Part shown: positions 1 through 8,800 of the stretch, piece by piece | Layout of the letters: each line of letters starts with the position of its first letter | Position numbering within the stretch: position 1 is the first letter of the stretch | Origin: Oscillospiraceae bacterium | Lineage (GTDB): Bacteria; Bacillota; Clostridia; Oscillospirales; Acutalibacteraceae | DNA length: 64,000 nucleotides | Direction: 5' to 3' | Assembly: GCA_012520505.1 (NCBI GenBank) | Contig: JAAYOC010000040.1 | Location: forward strand, 1 to 64,000 | The notes under the pieces: generated by a model | The model's database searches: none | Seen by the model: the letters and a program-made list of their open reading frames with translations, nothing else | What the model was told of the DNA's origin: nothing | Translations under genes and position numbers: made by a program

Positions 1-328
1 CAATACCATCAGCTTTTTCACCGGTCACTCTATCAAAAATTGAAAATGTCACTGCACCACCAATAGAAATATCGTTGATGGTAAGCTGAGCTGTATAACG
101 TTCGTTTGAAACTTGATGAAAATTCCATTCCTTAATTCTCCAAGCCGGAGCTTTAATATCTTCTCGCCTATAATCATAGAGCATCTTTCTAGCCCAACCG
201 GGTTCAGCTACATTTCCATCATTATCAAGCAACGGAATTAAAGTCTTAATTTCATTTTGCTCATAATCTAAAGAGCTCTTTCGTGTTTTGACAGGTAATA
301 TCTGCCACTTCTTGTCCCTTAATACCAC
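1..328 (-). CDS. DUF2804 family protein, N-terminal fragment cut by the window edge
   Basis: The minus-strand frame stays open from the window edge and translates to motifs such as LLDNDGNVAEPGWARK, RRED and RIKEWNF, which I recognise from the N-terminus of DUF2804 proteins. This family is uncharacterised and sometimes linked to lipid-like ligands. No ATG precedes the conserved block. The best start is GTG at 328-326, about six bases after an AGGTG Shine-Dalgarno, which makes the gene overlap the tatD 3' end by 68 bases in another frame. The rest lies before base 1. The family call is from memory of the motif and the start is inferred. Confidence 0.6.
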   Translation of the reverse strand, partial: MVLRDKKWQILPVKTRKSSLDYEQNEIKTLIPLLDNDGNVAEPGWARKMLYDYRREDIKAPAWRIKEWNFHQVSNERYTAQLTINDISIGGAVTFSIFDRVTGEKADGI

Positions 329-1028
329 GGATTTCACCTATCCTTTCGGCAATAAATAAAATGAGCGATGAGTCATTTCTTTTTCCCCTATAAGGCACGG
401 GCGCAAGATACGGACAATCCGTTTCAAGGAGAAGCTTCTCTATCGGGATATCCGCTACTACGTCTACTGCCTTTCTTGCGTTTTTAAATGTAACCACTCC
501 ACCCATGCCAATATACATTCCAAGTTTTACAACTTCTCTAGCCATTTCAACAGAACCGGAAAAACAATGTAGAACACCTTGTGGTCTGTATTTTTTCAAA
601 ATATTTAAAGTATCCTCATGGGCTTCCCTATTATGCACAATTACAGGTAAATCTAATTCTTTTGCAAGTTCAAGCTGACGCTCAAACAAATCTATTTGCG
701 TCTCCCTTGGAGCTGCATCCTCATAATAATAATCAAGACCTATCTCACCTACTGCAATTGCCTTTTTTTCTGTCCTTAAAAATCTGACAATTGCATCCAA
801 GTCATCGCTTCTCTCTTCTCTTGCGTCCTCCGGATGAATACCAAGGGCTGCATAAACAAAATCATATTCATTTGCCAGCTTAAGAGTTTTATATGAAGAT
901 AAAAGATTTATGCCACAGGAGATAACTCCTGTGACACCCTTCTTTGGAAGTGACGATAAAACCTCATCCCTATCTAAAGAAAAGGCTTCATCATCATAAT
1001 GTGCATGTGAATCAAAAATATTATTCAT
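261..1028 (-). CDS. tatD: TatD family metal-dependent DNase/hydrolase
   Basis: A 255-residue TatD-type amidohydrolase that acts as a Mg-dependent DNase in DNA turnover and repair. The N-terminal metal motif DSHAHYDD has histidines at about residues 8 and 10. GEIGLDYY, VIVHNREA, LHCFSGS and ETDCPYLAP follow in the usual order. I start it at the ATG at 1028, inside the last codons of metG (overlap of eight bases); the frame is open further upstream only because it runs through metG. The metG-tatD pairing is common in Firmicutes and supports co-transcription. Length and motifs look intact. Confidence 0.95.
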   Translation of the reverse strand: MNNIFDSHAHYDDEAFSLDRDEVLSSLPKKGVTGVISCGINLLSSYKTLKLANEYDFVYAALGIHPEDAREERSDDLDAIVRFLRTEKKAIAVGEIGLDYYYEDAAPRETQIDLFERQLELAKELDLPVIVHNREAHEDTLNILKKYRPQGVLHCFSGSVEMAREVVKLGMYIGMGGVVTFKNARKAVDVVADIPIEKLLLETDCPYLAPVPYRGKRNDSSLILFIAERIGEIRGIKGQEVADITCQNTKELFRL

Positions 1029-2640
1029 CTGCATATACCTTTGCGTTATTTGCTTTTTCTGCGTCAGCTGTCGCTTTCGCACGTTCTTCAATTTTCTTTG
1101 CAATTTCTTCTTTATCTATTCTTGCAAAAAGTGGTGTCGGATCGCCTACCTTAGTACCGGCTTTAAGAGCACCAAATTCACTAAGACTATCGTAATCTTT
1201 AATATCTACATTTGTCTGAGTAAATATAGCCTCCGCCGTATCCGGCATAAATGGTTTTAACATTACGGCAAGGAAACGGATTGCTTCAAGCAAATTATAA
1301 AGAACTGTACCGAGGCGTTCCTTTTGCGATTCATCCTTTGCAAGAACCCAAGGTGTTGTCTCATCAATATATTTGTTGGCACGCTTTGCAATACCGATTA
1401 TTACATCAAGTGAATCGGCCATTCTGTACTCAGCAATTAAATCTTCAACCTTTTTGATGGCATCAACACAAATTTTCTTCAAACTATCGTCAAAATCACC
1501 TGCACAAATCGGTTCCTGAACAATACCATCAAAATACTTGTTAGTCATTGCAATAGTTCTATTCACAAGATTCCCAATTGTGTTAGCAAGGTCTGAATTA
1601 TAACGTTCAATTATCGTTTCATATGTGATTGAACCGTCAGTAGCATAAGGCATTTCTGAAAGAAGATAGTAACGAACTGCATCTACTCCAAAAAGTTCAA
1701 TTAAATCATCCGCATAAATTACGTTACCCTTAGATTTTGACATCTTATCTTCACCAAAAAGAAGCCAAGGATGACCAAAGACCTGTTTTGGTAACGGTTC
1801 ACCAAGTGCCATAAGCATAATCGGCCAATAAATTGTGTGAAATCTTACAATATCTTTTCCAATGATATGGACATCTGCCGGCCAATACTTCTTATACAAA
1901 TCAGAAGAACCATCCGGATCATACCCTAAAGCAGTAATATAGTTTGAAAGTGCGTCAATCCAAACATAAATAACATGCTTCTCATCAAATGTTACAGGAA
2001 CTCCCCATTTGAAAGAAGTGCGAGATACACAAAGGTCCTGAAGACCCGGTCTTATAAAATTATTAAGCATCTCTTTTTTACGAGCTTCCGGATAAATAAA
2101 CTTCTCATTTGACTCAATATATTCTTCAAGTTGCTTTTGATATTTTGAAAGGCGTAAGAAATATGCCTCTTCTTTTGTATGCTTTACTTCTCCACCACAG
2201 TCCGGACATTTACCATCGGAAAGTTGTCCTTCAGTCCAAAATGATTCACAAGGCGTACAATAAAGTCCTTCATATTCACTCTTATATATGTCGTCTTGGT
2301 CATAAAGCTTCTTAAAAATCTTCTGAACACATGCTTCATGATAGTCGTCTGTTGTTCGAATAAACTTGTCATATGTAGTGTTAAGAGCATCACAAATATC
2401 TCTAATTTCACCAGCTACCTTATCCACATATTTTTGTGGTTCAAGCCCTGCTACCTTTGCATATTCTTCAATTTTTTGTCCATGCTCATCTGTACCTGTA
2501 AGGAAGAAAACATCATAGCCCTGCATTTGCTTGTACCTCGCAAGTGCGTCGGTCAAAACGATTTCATAGGAATTTCCTATGTGTGGCTTACGTGATGTGT
2601 AAGCAATAGCGGTAGTAATATAATATTTCCCTTTTTCCAC
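1021..2640 (-). CDS. metG: Methionine--tRNA ligase
   Basis: Class I methionyl-tRNA synthetase that charges initiator and elongator tRNA-Met in the cytoplasm. The HIGH box appears as HIGN at residues 20-23, a CxxC...CxxC zinc knuckle lies near residues 128-148, and the KMSKS loop is at 299-303. The start is GTG at 2640, eight bases after AAGGAGG. A longer in-frame extension is rejected because it would cross the promoter at 2685-2713. At 539 residues it ends after the anticodon-binding helices and lacks the C-terminal EMAP-like tRNA-binding domain of longer clostridial forms. No T-box leader fits in the roughly 40-base 5' leader. Confidence 0.97.
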   Translation of the reverse strand: MEKGKYYITTAIAYTSRKPHIGNSYEIVLTDALARYKQMQGYDVFFLTGTDEHGQKIEEYAKVAGLEPQKYVDKVAGEIRDICDALNTTYDKFIRTTDDYHEACVQKIFKKLYDQDDIYKSEYEGLYCTPCESFWTEGQLSDGKCPDCGGEVKHTKEEAYFLRLSKYQKQLEEYIESNEKFIYPEARKKEMLNNFIRPGLQDLCVSRTSFKWGVPVTFDEKHVIYVWIDALSNYITALGYDPDGSSDLYKKYWPADVHIIGKDIVRFHTIYWPIMLMALGEPLPKQVFGHPWLLFGEDKMSKSKGNVIYADDLIELFGVDAVRYYLLSEMPYATDGSITYETIIERYNSDLANTIGNLVNRTIAMTNKYFDGIVQEPICAGDFDDSLKKICVDAIKKVEDLIAEYRMADSLDVIIGIAKRANKYIDETTPWVLAKDESQKERLGTVLYNLLEAIRFLAVMLKPFMPDTAEAIFTQTNVDIKDYDSLSEFGALKAGTKVGDPTPLFARIDKEEIAKKIEERAKATADAEKANNAKVYADE

Positions 2641-2684
2641 AGCTATTTCCTCCTTCTTAACAGTATTGGTAAAATAATGCACAT

Positions 2685-2713
2685 ATTTTAACATAAAGTA
2701 TAATATTAGACAA
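2685..2713 (-). promoter_or_regulatory. Sigma-A-type promoter for metG-tatD
   Basis: On the minus strand TTGTCT and TAAAAT are separated by exactly 17 bases, about 45 bases before the metG GTG. This placement fixes the metG start downstream of the promoter. Pattern match only. Confidence 0.6.
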
Positions 2714-2754
2714 GAATATATTAATAGTTCAATAGTGAAAACGCAGGGATATAT

Positions 2755-2790
2755 AAAATAAACAGCTGCCATACGGCAGCTGTTTATTTT
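2755..2790 (-). terminator. Rho-independent terminator after the small membrane exporter gene
   Basis: A perfect 16-base inverted repeat (2755-2770 with 2775-2790) closes a four-base ATAC loop. The stem core is GC-rich and flanked by A/T tails, so it can work in both directions. It separates the exporter gene at 2859 from the metG promoter. Confidence 0.85.
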
Positions 2791-2858
2791 GTCAGTTTTC
2801 TCGATATTTTTCTTTCAATATTAGCAGTGAACTATGTTTTTGTTGGTTATTAAAATAA

Positions 2859-3395
2859 TCACTTAAAATATTCAATCAAAGGATTTAAAAGACCATAGGA
2901 AAAAACTGCAACAAGGATTCCGGCAATAGCTACACCAATTGTGATTACTTTAAAAGCTTTTTTATTATCCATATTTAAAAGGCTCGCTATTAGTGCACCT
3001 GTCCAACCACCGGTACCGGGAAGTGGAATTGCTACAAAAATCATGAGTGCCCATTCTTCCCATTTACTTTTTTGTATCTTTTCACCCTTCACTTTTCCTC
3101 GATTTTCAAGTTTTTCAACAAGAGAAACAAAAATATTATGCTTCTTCATAAAAGCAAAAACTCTCTTTACAAACAAAAGAATAATCGGTATCGGAAGTAT
3201 GTTTCCAATGAAACATATAACCATTGCCGGTATAAGTTCAACCTTAAGTAAAGCGGCAGCAATGAGTCCGCCACGAAGTTCCAAAATTGGAAGCATTGAG
3301 ATTATGAAAATTATAAGTTCATTTTTATAAGCAAAACCATCTGAAAACAATCCGCCAAAAAATTCAGCTAATTGCGGTGCTAAAGATTCAGCCAT
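2859..3395 (-). CDS. Small multidrug export family (COG2426) membrane protein
   Basis: A 178-residue integral membrane protein with four or five hydrophobic segments. The motifs LPILELRGGLIAAAL near residues 36-50 and PLPGTGGWTGALIASLL near 123-140 are the hallmark pair of the Sm_multidrug_ex family (PF06695). The paired helices with P/G motifs resemble half of a DedA-like reentrant fold. The transport role is a family label, not demonstrated. The gene starts ten bases after the Nudix fusion gene and ends at a strong terminator, so the two form an operon. Confidence 0.85.
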   Translation of the reverse strand: MAESLAPQLAEFFGGLFSDGFAYKNELIIFIISMLPILELRGGLIAAALLKVELIPAMVICFIGNILPIPIILLFVKRVFAFMKKHNIFVSLVEKLENRGKVKGEKIQKSKWEEWALMIFVAIPLPGTGGWTGALIASLLNMDNKKAFKVITIGVAIAGILVAVFSYGLLNPLIEYFK

Positions 3396-3405
3396 AATAT
3401 CTCCT

Positions 3406-4125
3406 TTATTTTACAAGACCTTTCGAAATAAGAAAATTGTGAGCTTCTGTAACAATATCCTTATCATTATCAAAGTGAAGACGATTAAGAAGCTCTGAAA
3501 AAGTAAGCCAAGCATAATCTTCAATTTCTTCTTCCTGAATCACAGTATTAACATCTACTGTAGAGGCAACAAAAATTTTAACTGTTTTTTCTACCCTGTT
3601 TTGAATCATATACTCAGAAATTTTCGAAAACTCAGGAATAATTTCAATACTAATTCCTGTTTCTTCAAAAACCTCTCTTTTTGCAGTCTCTTCTTCTGTT
3701 TCTCCAATTTCAATATGCCCTTTTGGAAAACTCCAATGCGTACTGCGCCTATTTTTAACTATGAGATAACGATATTCTTCATTTATCTTTCGAAAAACAA
3801 TTGCTCCGCAAGAGCGTTCATAATAACACACAATATCTCCATCAAAAAAGAATGAAATTGCTGGAGCAATATCGTTTATAATGAACTTCTTACTCTTAGG
3901 AGCAACGATATAATAAGTTTCTGCATCTTTTACAAAACTTGCAACAATGCGTCCGTCAAAAATTGTGACGGGACGCGAAATGCCGAGTACAAAAGCCTTA
4001 AGCTTTACTCGTTCCCTAGAGGTAACAAAATCGATCTCCCCAAAATTTAACTTATAAATTAAACCATCATTATCCTGTGAGTTAATCGGAGTTGTCACCT
4101 TTACTCTGACAAACTTGCCAAGCAT
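3406..4125 (-). CDS. Pyrophosphatase-like domain fused to a Nudix hydrolase
   Basis: Residues 100-239 form a Nudix hydrolase with a perfect box (G136, E142, R150-E151, E154-E155, G157) and surrounding sequence like diadenosine tetraphosphate hydrolases (CGAIVF near the domain start, WSFPKGH). Residues 1-98 resemble the short clostridial proteins labelled inorganic pyrophosphatase: GKFVRVKVTTPI, a KLNFGEID strand and AFVLGISRPV match that pattern. The acidic QDAY-type residues of the pyrophosphatase site are replaced (KLKAF), so this half is probably not catalytic. It is the first gene of a two-gene operon with its own promoter. Hydrolysis of a nucleotide polyphosphate is the likely role; substrate unknown. 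Confidence 0.85.
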   Translation of the reverse strand: MLGKFVRVKVTTPINSQDNDGLIYKLNFGEIDFVTSRERVKLKAFVLGISRPVTIFDGRIVASFVKDAETYYIVAPKSKKFIINDIAPAISFFFDGDIVCYYERSCGAIVFRKINEEYRYLIVKNRRSTHWSFPKGHIEIGETEEETAKREVFEETGISIEIIPEFSKISEYMIQNRVEKTVKIFVASTVDVNTVIQEEEIEDYAWLTFSELLNRLHFDNDKDIVTEAHNFLISKGLVK

Positions 4126-4171
4126 ATTTTACCTCCGAAATGGTGCTACGCACCGTAGACAATATGGAAAT

Positions 4172-4200
4172 ATTATATACCTTTTATACATATGTATCAA
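4172..4200 (-). promoter_or_regulatory. Promoter for the Nudix fusion operon, with a hairpin leader
   Basis: TTGATA and TATAAT with a 17-base spacer on the minus strand. The leader then holds two overlapping five-base-stem hairpins (4142-4154 and 4146-4158) that cannot form together, directly before the GGAGG ribosome binding site. Confidence 0.7.
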
Positions 4201-4221
4201 GTGTAAACAGGTACAAAAAAC

Positions 4222-4250
4222 AAAAGGCATTGTAGATTACAATGCCTTTT
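4222..4250 (-). terminator. Rho-independent terminator after the polyprenyl synthase gene
   Basis: A 13-base perfect stem (4222-4234 with 4238-4250) and a three-base loop, followed on the minus strand by TTTTGTTTTTTG. It begins six bases after the stop codon of the synthase. Confidence 0.9.
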
Positions 4251-4255
4251 ATATT

Positions 4256-5398
4256 TTATTTTTTCCTTTGCTCAAGATAAAGAATGAAACCTAAGATAAG
4301 AGATTTTCCTTCTTCATCAAGAAAATCAATTTTTAAAAGATTTTCCTTAGCTCTGTTGTAGTGAAAATTCATCTTATCAACTGCAAATTTATATGCTCCT
4401 GTTTCTTTAAAAATTTCTTGAACTCTCTCAACATCTTTAAGTGTGATATCAGAGTTACCATAGTAATTTTGAAGTTCATCAAGTGCCTTTTCATCATTCT
4501 CTTTTACGTATGTGTAAAGGAAAGTCTGTTTATATTCAATAACATCTGCACCTACATCCTTACCAAGAACCTTTTCATCAGCATAAATACCAAGAAGATC
4601 ATCTTGAATTTGAAACGCAAGTCCCGTATCAAGCATAATATCAGCAACACGTGAAGTCTGTTCAGCAGGTGCCCCTTTAAGTACCATTCCTAAAATAAGT
4701 GGACCCATCGTCGTATAATAAGCAGTTTTAAGAAGAGCAAGATTTTCAATCAATTCAAACTGATTAATATTCTCCGGAATCTGGTAAGGAAGTTCTTCTT
4801 TAAAACGTTCTTGAAAAGGAACAATAACATCCATAATTCCACCTTCAACAGTTTTTATAACCATATCGTTATATTCATGAAGAAGACGAATAAGATTAGG
4901 ATTATCCTTATAGGTAACAACAAGCTTTTCATATGCCATGTAAAGACCTATGTACCCAAGTGCAACAGATACACCGTTTACAAGGTCTTTCATAATATCC
5001 GGGCTTTCCTCCAAAACCTTGGCATTTGAAATATTGAATTCTTTAAAAATATGTACGTGAACGGTATCTTTACCACGTCTCGTATTACCATGATCCAGCA
5101 AATCATCATGTACAAGTATTGCTGACTGGAAAATTTCAAGCGAGAGTGCTAAATCATCCGAATATTCAACATCTTCCCCTCCACAAATATAGTACCCCAT
5201 ATTTGCGAGGACACCTCTGAGCATTTTCCCCCCGGAATTGAGATGTGTAAAATAAGACATTGCTTTCGCAAAACCTTCCGGAGCCATCTCAACTGAATCC
5301 TCATTAAATGCTGCTATCTTCTGTTGAAGACGAGGATAGTTGTTATCTAAAAATTCTTTGAAATCTGCCAAAGAGTCACGCTGTAATGCAGCTGTCAT
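4256..5398 (-). CDS. Polyprenyl (isoprenyl) diphosphate synthase
   Basis: A 380-residue trans-isoprenyl diphosphate synthase that condenses isopentenyl diphosphate onto allylic primers. The first Asp-rich motif is HDDLLD (D98, D99, D102) followed by RRG; the second is QIQDDLLG (D266, D267), where the last Asp is replaced by Gly as in many geranylgeranyl-type enzymes. GGKMLRG near 56-62 binds the substrate diphosphate. It is longer than IspA (about 290 residues), so a long-chain or Actinobacteria-like GGPP-type product is possible. It lies two bases after the upstream small gene. It would use the IPP/DMAPP made with help of dxr and ispG in this window. Confidence 0.88.
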   Translation of the reverse strand: MTAALQRDSLADFKEFLDNNYPRLQQKIAAFNEDSVEMAPEGFAKAMSYFTHLNSGGKMLRGVLANMGYYICGGEDVEYSDDLALSLEIFQSAILVHDDLLDHGNTRRGKDTVHVHIFKEFNISNAKVLEESPDIMKDLVNGVSVALGYIGLYMAYEKLVVTYKDNPNLIRLLHEYNDMVIKTVEGGIMDVIVPFQERFKEELPYQIPENINQFELIENLALLKTAYYTTMGPLILGMVLKGAPAEQTSRVADIMLDTGLAFQIQDDLLGIYADEKVLGKDVGADVIEYKQTFLYTYVKENDEKALDELQNYYGNSDITLKDVERVQEIFKETGAYKFAVDKMNFHYNRAKENLLKIDFLDEEGKSLILGFILYLEQRKK

Positions 5399-5400
5399 TT

Positions 5401-5712
5401 TTAGCCCACCTTTACACCTTTCACGGTAACTTTACCAAACATTGGAACATTTACTTCACCTATACAAGTCACTTCGTCAAAATTAAGGCGAGCTTCTACA
5501 TCGCCGGTATTAAGCATTGGAAGTTGTGCCTTAATGACAAGTGAATTTTCATCTTCCTTTGCTTCAAGAAGATGTATTTCCGGAGAAATTCCAAAACCGC
5601 TTGCATCAACTGTAAAAGCATATTGTCCATTTTTATCTTCAATTGTAAGTACAGGTTGTACTCTAAGAAGAGGGAGAGAAACATCAAGTTTCCATTTTCC
5701 AAGTCCTACCAT
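5401..5712 (-). CDS. Small conserved-looking protein of unknown function
   Basis: 103 residues, not recognised. It has a strong AGGAGG ribosome binding site nine bases before ATG, no signal peptide or membrane segment, and alternating hydrophobic stretches (WKLDVSLPLL, PVLTIED, SLVIKAQLPML, GKVTVKGVKVG) that suggest an all-beta fold of two similar halves. A single Cys lies near residue 88. It sits two bases before the polyprenyl synthase and shares its promoter and terminator, so a link to isoprenoid metabolism is possible but only inferred from context. Confidence 0.75.
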   Translation of the reverse strand: MVGLGKWKLDVSLPLLRVQPVLTIEDKNGQYAFTVDASGFGISPEIHLLEAKEDENSLVIKAQLPMLNTGDVEARLNFDEVTCIGEVNVPMFGKVTVKGVKVG

Positions 5713-5792
5713 TTGTTATCCTCCTAAAGATATATACAGAAAACATAAAAATATGTAAAATACGAAACAAAAAAAGTACGATACAGTTTCTC

Positions 5793-5821
5793 ATTATATA
5801 TTAACGACTATCAACATACAA
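5793..5821 (-). promoter_or_regulatory. Possible promoter for the 5712-4256 gene pair
   Basis: TATAAT preceded by a weak TTGTAT at exactly 17 bases, in the gap after polC. It would let the pair be transcribed apart from the long pyrH-polC operon. No terminator was seen between polC and this site. Confidence 0.45.
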
Positions 5822-5828
5822 GATTTAT

Positions 5829-8800
5829 TTAAAAGAACGATATTTGCGAGGTTTCAGGAATACCCTCAAGAACACCAAGTTCGCTAAGACTTTCTACAAC
5901 AGCACTTGAAATTCCAGAACGACGTTTTAAATCTTCAACTGAAATATATGCACCTTCACCATCATCTTTTGCTTCTTCAAGTGCCGTAGCTGCCGTGATA
6001 CCTAATCCTTTCACACATAAAAATGCCGGACGAATTTTTCCATCTTCAATTGTATAAATTGTACCCTTTGATTTATAAAGGTCTATTGGGAGAAATTCTA
6101 TTCCTCTAGCCTTCATTTCAAGAAGTACTTGAAGCGCGGTAATTTCACTCTTTTCTAAAGCCGTTAACTTTTCACCATTTGTAGTTTTATTGCCATTTGA
6201 TTCCTTTGCAGAAAGCAAATTAATTCGTGCCTTATTTTCTTCTTTAGTTGACATAATTGCATTGGCATCTAAATCTTGACCACGAACCGTTAAATAGGCC
6301 GTGTAATACTCAAGTGGTTTATAAATTTTATACCACGCAAGACGAAGAGCTGCACTTACATATGCCGCAGCATGTGCTTTTGGAAACATATATTTGATTT
6401 TATAACAAGAATTTATATACCATTCCGGGACATTGTTTTCTCTCATTTCTGCAATAAGGTCCTTAGTAAAACCTTTTTCAGCATCGCCTTTTCGAACAAT
6501 TTCCATAATTTTAAATGCCGTTGTAGGTTCAAGGCCATAATGCATAAGAGCTACCATAATATTATCTCTCGTTCCTATAACTTCAGAAATTATACAGGTA
6601 CCACTATTAATAAGTTCCTGTGCATTTCCAAGCCAAACATCCGTGCCATGTGACAAACCTGAAATCTGAAGAAGGTCGGAAAAATTCTTTGGTTTACACT
6701 CAACTATCATTCCACGAACAAAATCTGTTCCCATTTCAGGAATTGAAAGTGTTCCTGTTTTACAATCAATATCATTTTCAGTGATACCAAGTACTTCAGG
6801 GCCCTCAAATAGTTCGTAAATTTTAGGATCACAAATATCTACATCCATCACGGAAATACCGGTTAAATCTTCCAGATACTTATAAAATGTTGGAACAATA
6901 TGTCCAAGATTATCAAGCTTTAAAATTGTTTCATGAAGAAAATCAAAGTCAAAGTGAGTTGTCATCATTCCCTTATCAGGATCATCTGCAGGATACTGAA
7001 CAGGAGTAAAATCATATATGTCATAAGAGGAAGGTACAACTACCATTCCTCCCGGATGTTGACCGGTAGTTCTTTTAACACCTGTACAGCCAAGAGTCAA
7101 TCGATTAATTTCAGCATTATTACACATTATGCCATGCTCATCAAGATATTTTCTAACGTATCCATAGGCAGTTTTGTCAGCAACTGTCGATACGGTTCCT
7201 GCCTTAAAAACATTGTCCTGACCAAAAAGGTCAATTGTATACCTATGAGCAGATGCTTGATATTCATCTGAAAAATTAAGGTCAATATCAGGCGATTTAT
7301 CTCCTTTAAAACCAAGAAAGGTTTCAAATGGAATATCATGACCATCACGCCACATTAAAGTACCACAATAAGGACACTTTTTCGGTGGAAGATCGTATCC
7401 TGACTTAACTTCACCTTTCAAGAAAAACTCTGAATATTTACAATCTTTACTTGTACAACGGTAGTGTGGTGCTAATGGATTTACTTCTGAAATACCGGCA
7501 GCATGTGCCACAAAGGAGGAACCTACCGAACCTCTTGAGCCTACGTAGTATCCATTATCCTCAGAGTCTTTCACTAATTTTTGGGCAATTATATAAAGAA
7601 CGGAAAAACCATGTTTGATAATTAGATTTAGTTCCTTTGAAAGACGTTCTGAAACATAATTTGGAACTTCATCACCAAACCATTCATTTACCTTATTCCA
7701 GCAAAGTTCTTGAAGTTTCTGTTCTGAGCCTTCAATTTTAGGTGGAAAAGTACCCTTTGGAACCGGACGAACTTCCTCTATCATATCAGCAATCTTATTC
7801 GTGTTTGTAATAACTACTTCATACGCTCGCTCACCTAAATATGAAAAATCAGAAAGCATTTCGTCAGTTGTCTTAAAATATAGCGGTGGCTGATGTTCAG
7901 CATCCGGGTAACCTTGACCATACATAAGTATTTCTCTAAACTTTGCATCTTCCGGTTCCAAGAAATGCACATCTCCTGTTGCAACACAAAGTTTTCCGGC
8001 TTCATCTGCAAGAGCTAAAATTTTCTCATTTATTTTTTGTAAAACTTTTTCATTCGGAAACTGTTTAGGGTTTTCCCGAAGCTTAAATGCATTATTCCCA
8101 TTAGGTTGAATTTCCATATAGTCGTAGAATCTAACAAGTTCATCGATTCTTTCTTCAGACTCACCATTCTCAATAGCCCTATAAAGTTCACCTGCCTCAC
8201 AGGCAGAGCCGATAATAAGCCCTTCCCTATATTTAACAAGATCAGACTTTAAAGTTATAGGTCTTCTATAAAAATGCTCTGTGTGAGCAATTGATACAAG
8301 TCTATAAAGATTCTTAAGACCAACATTATTCTTAACAAGAATTATTTGATGATAAGTTTGAGCTTTCTTTTCCTTAAGTTTTAAAAGAGCTTCTTCCCAA
8401 GAATTTCCCGCTCCCTCTCTAAGGTCATCATAAATATATGACTCCACACCATATATAAGTTTTATCCCTTTTGCAGCAGTAAAGGCTTCCGGATAGCCTT
8501 GAAGTACACCATGGTCAGTAATTGCTATTGCCTTATGCCCCCAATCTATTGCTCGCTTAACAAGTTCTCCTGCAGGTGTCATAGCATCAAGTTGAGACAT
8601 ATTTGTATGAAGATGAAGTTCAACACGTTTTTCCTTTGCCTCATCTTTTCTTATAATCTTTTCAACTCTAACAATAGCCTTAGCATCAATAATATAATCA
8701 CTTTTATATCTGTCGTAAACTACATCGCCACGTAATATAAAAGTTAAATTTTTTTTGCCGTCTCTTTCAAGCACCGTGCATAACTTTTTACAATCTTCAT

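Noticed and set aside
2641-2772. A 44-residue hydrophobic N-terminal extension on MetG
   Set aside because: It crosses a promoter and part of a terminator stem, and the GTG at 2640 has an ideal Shine-Dalgarno.
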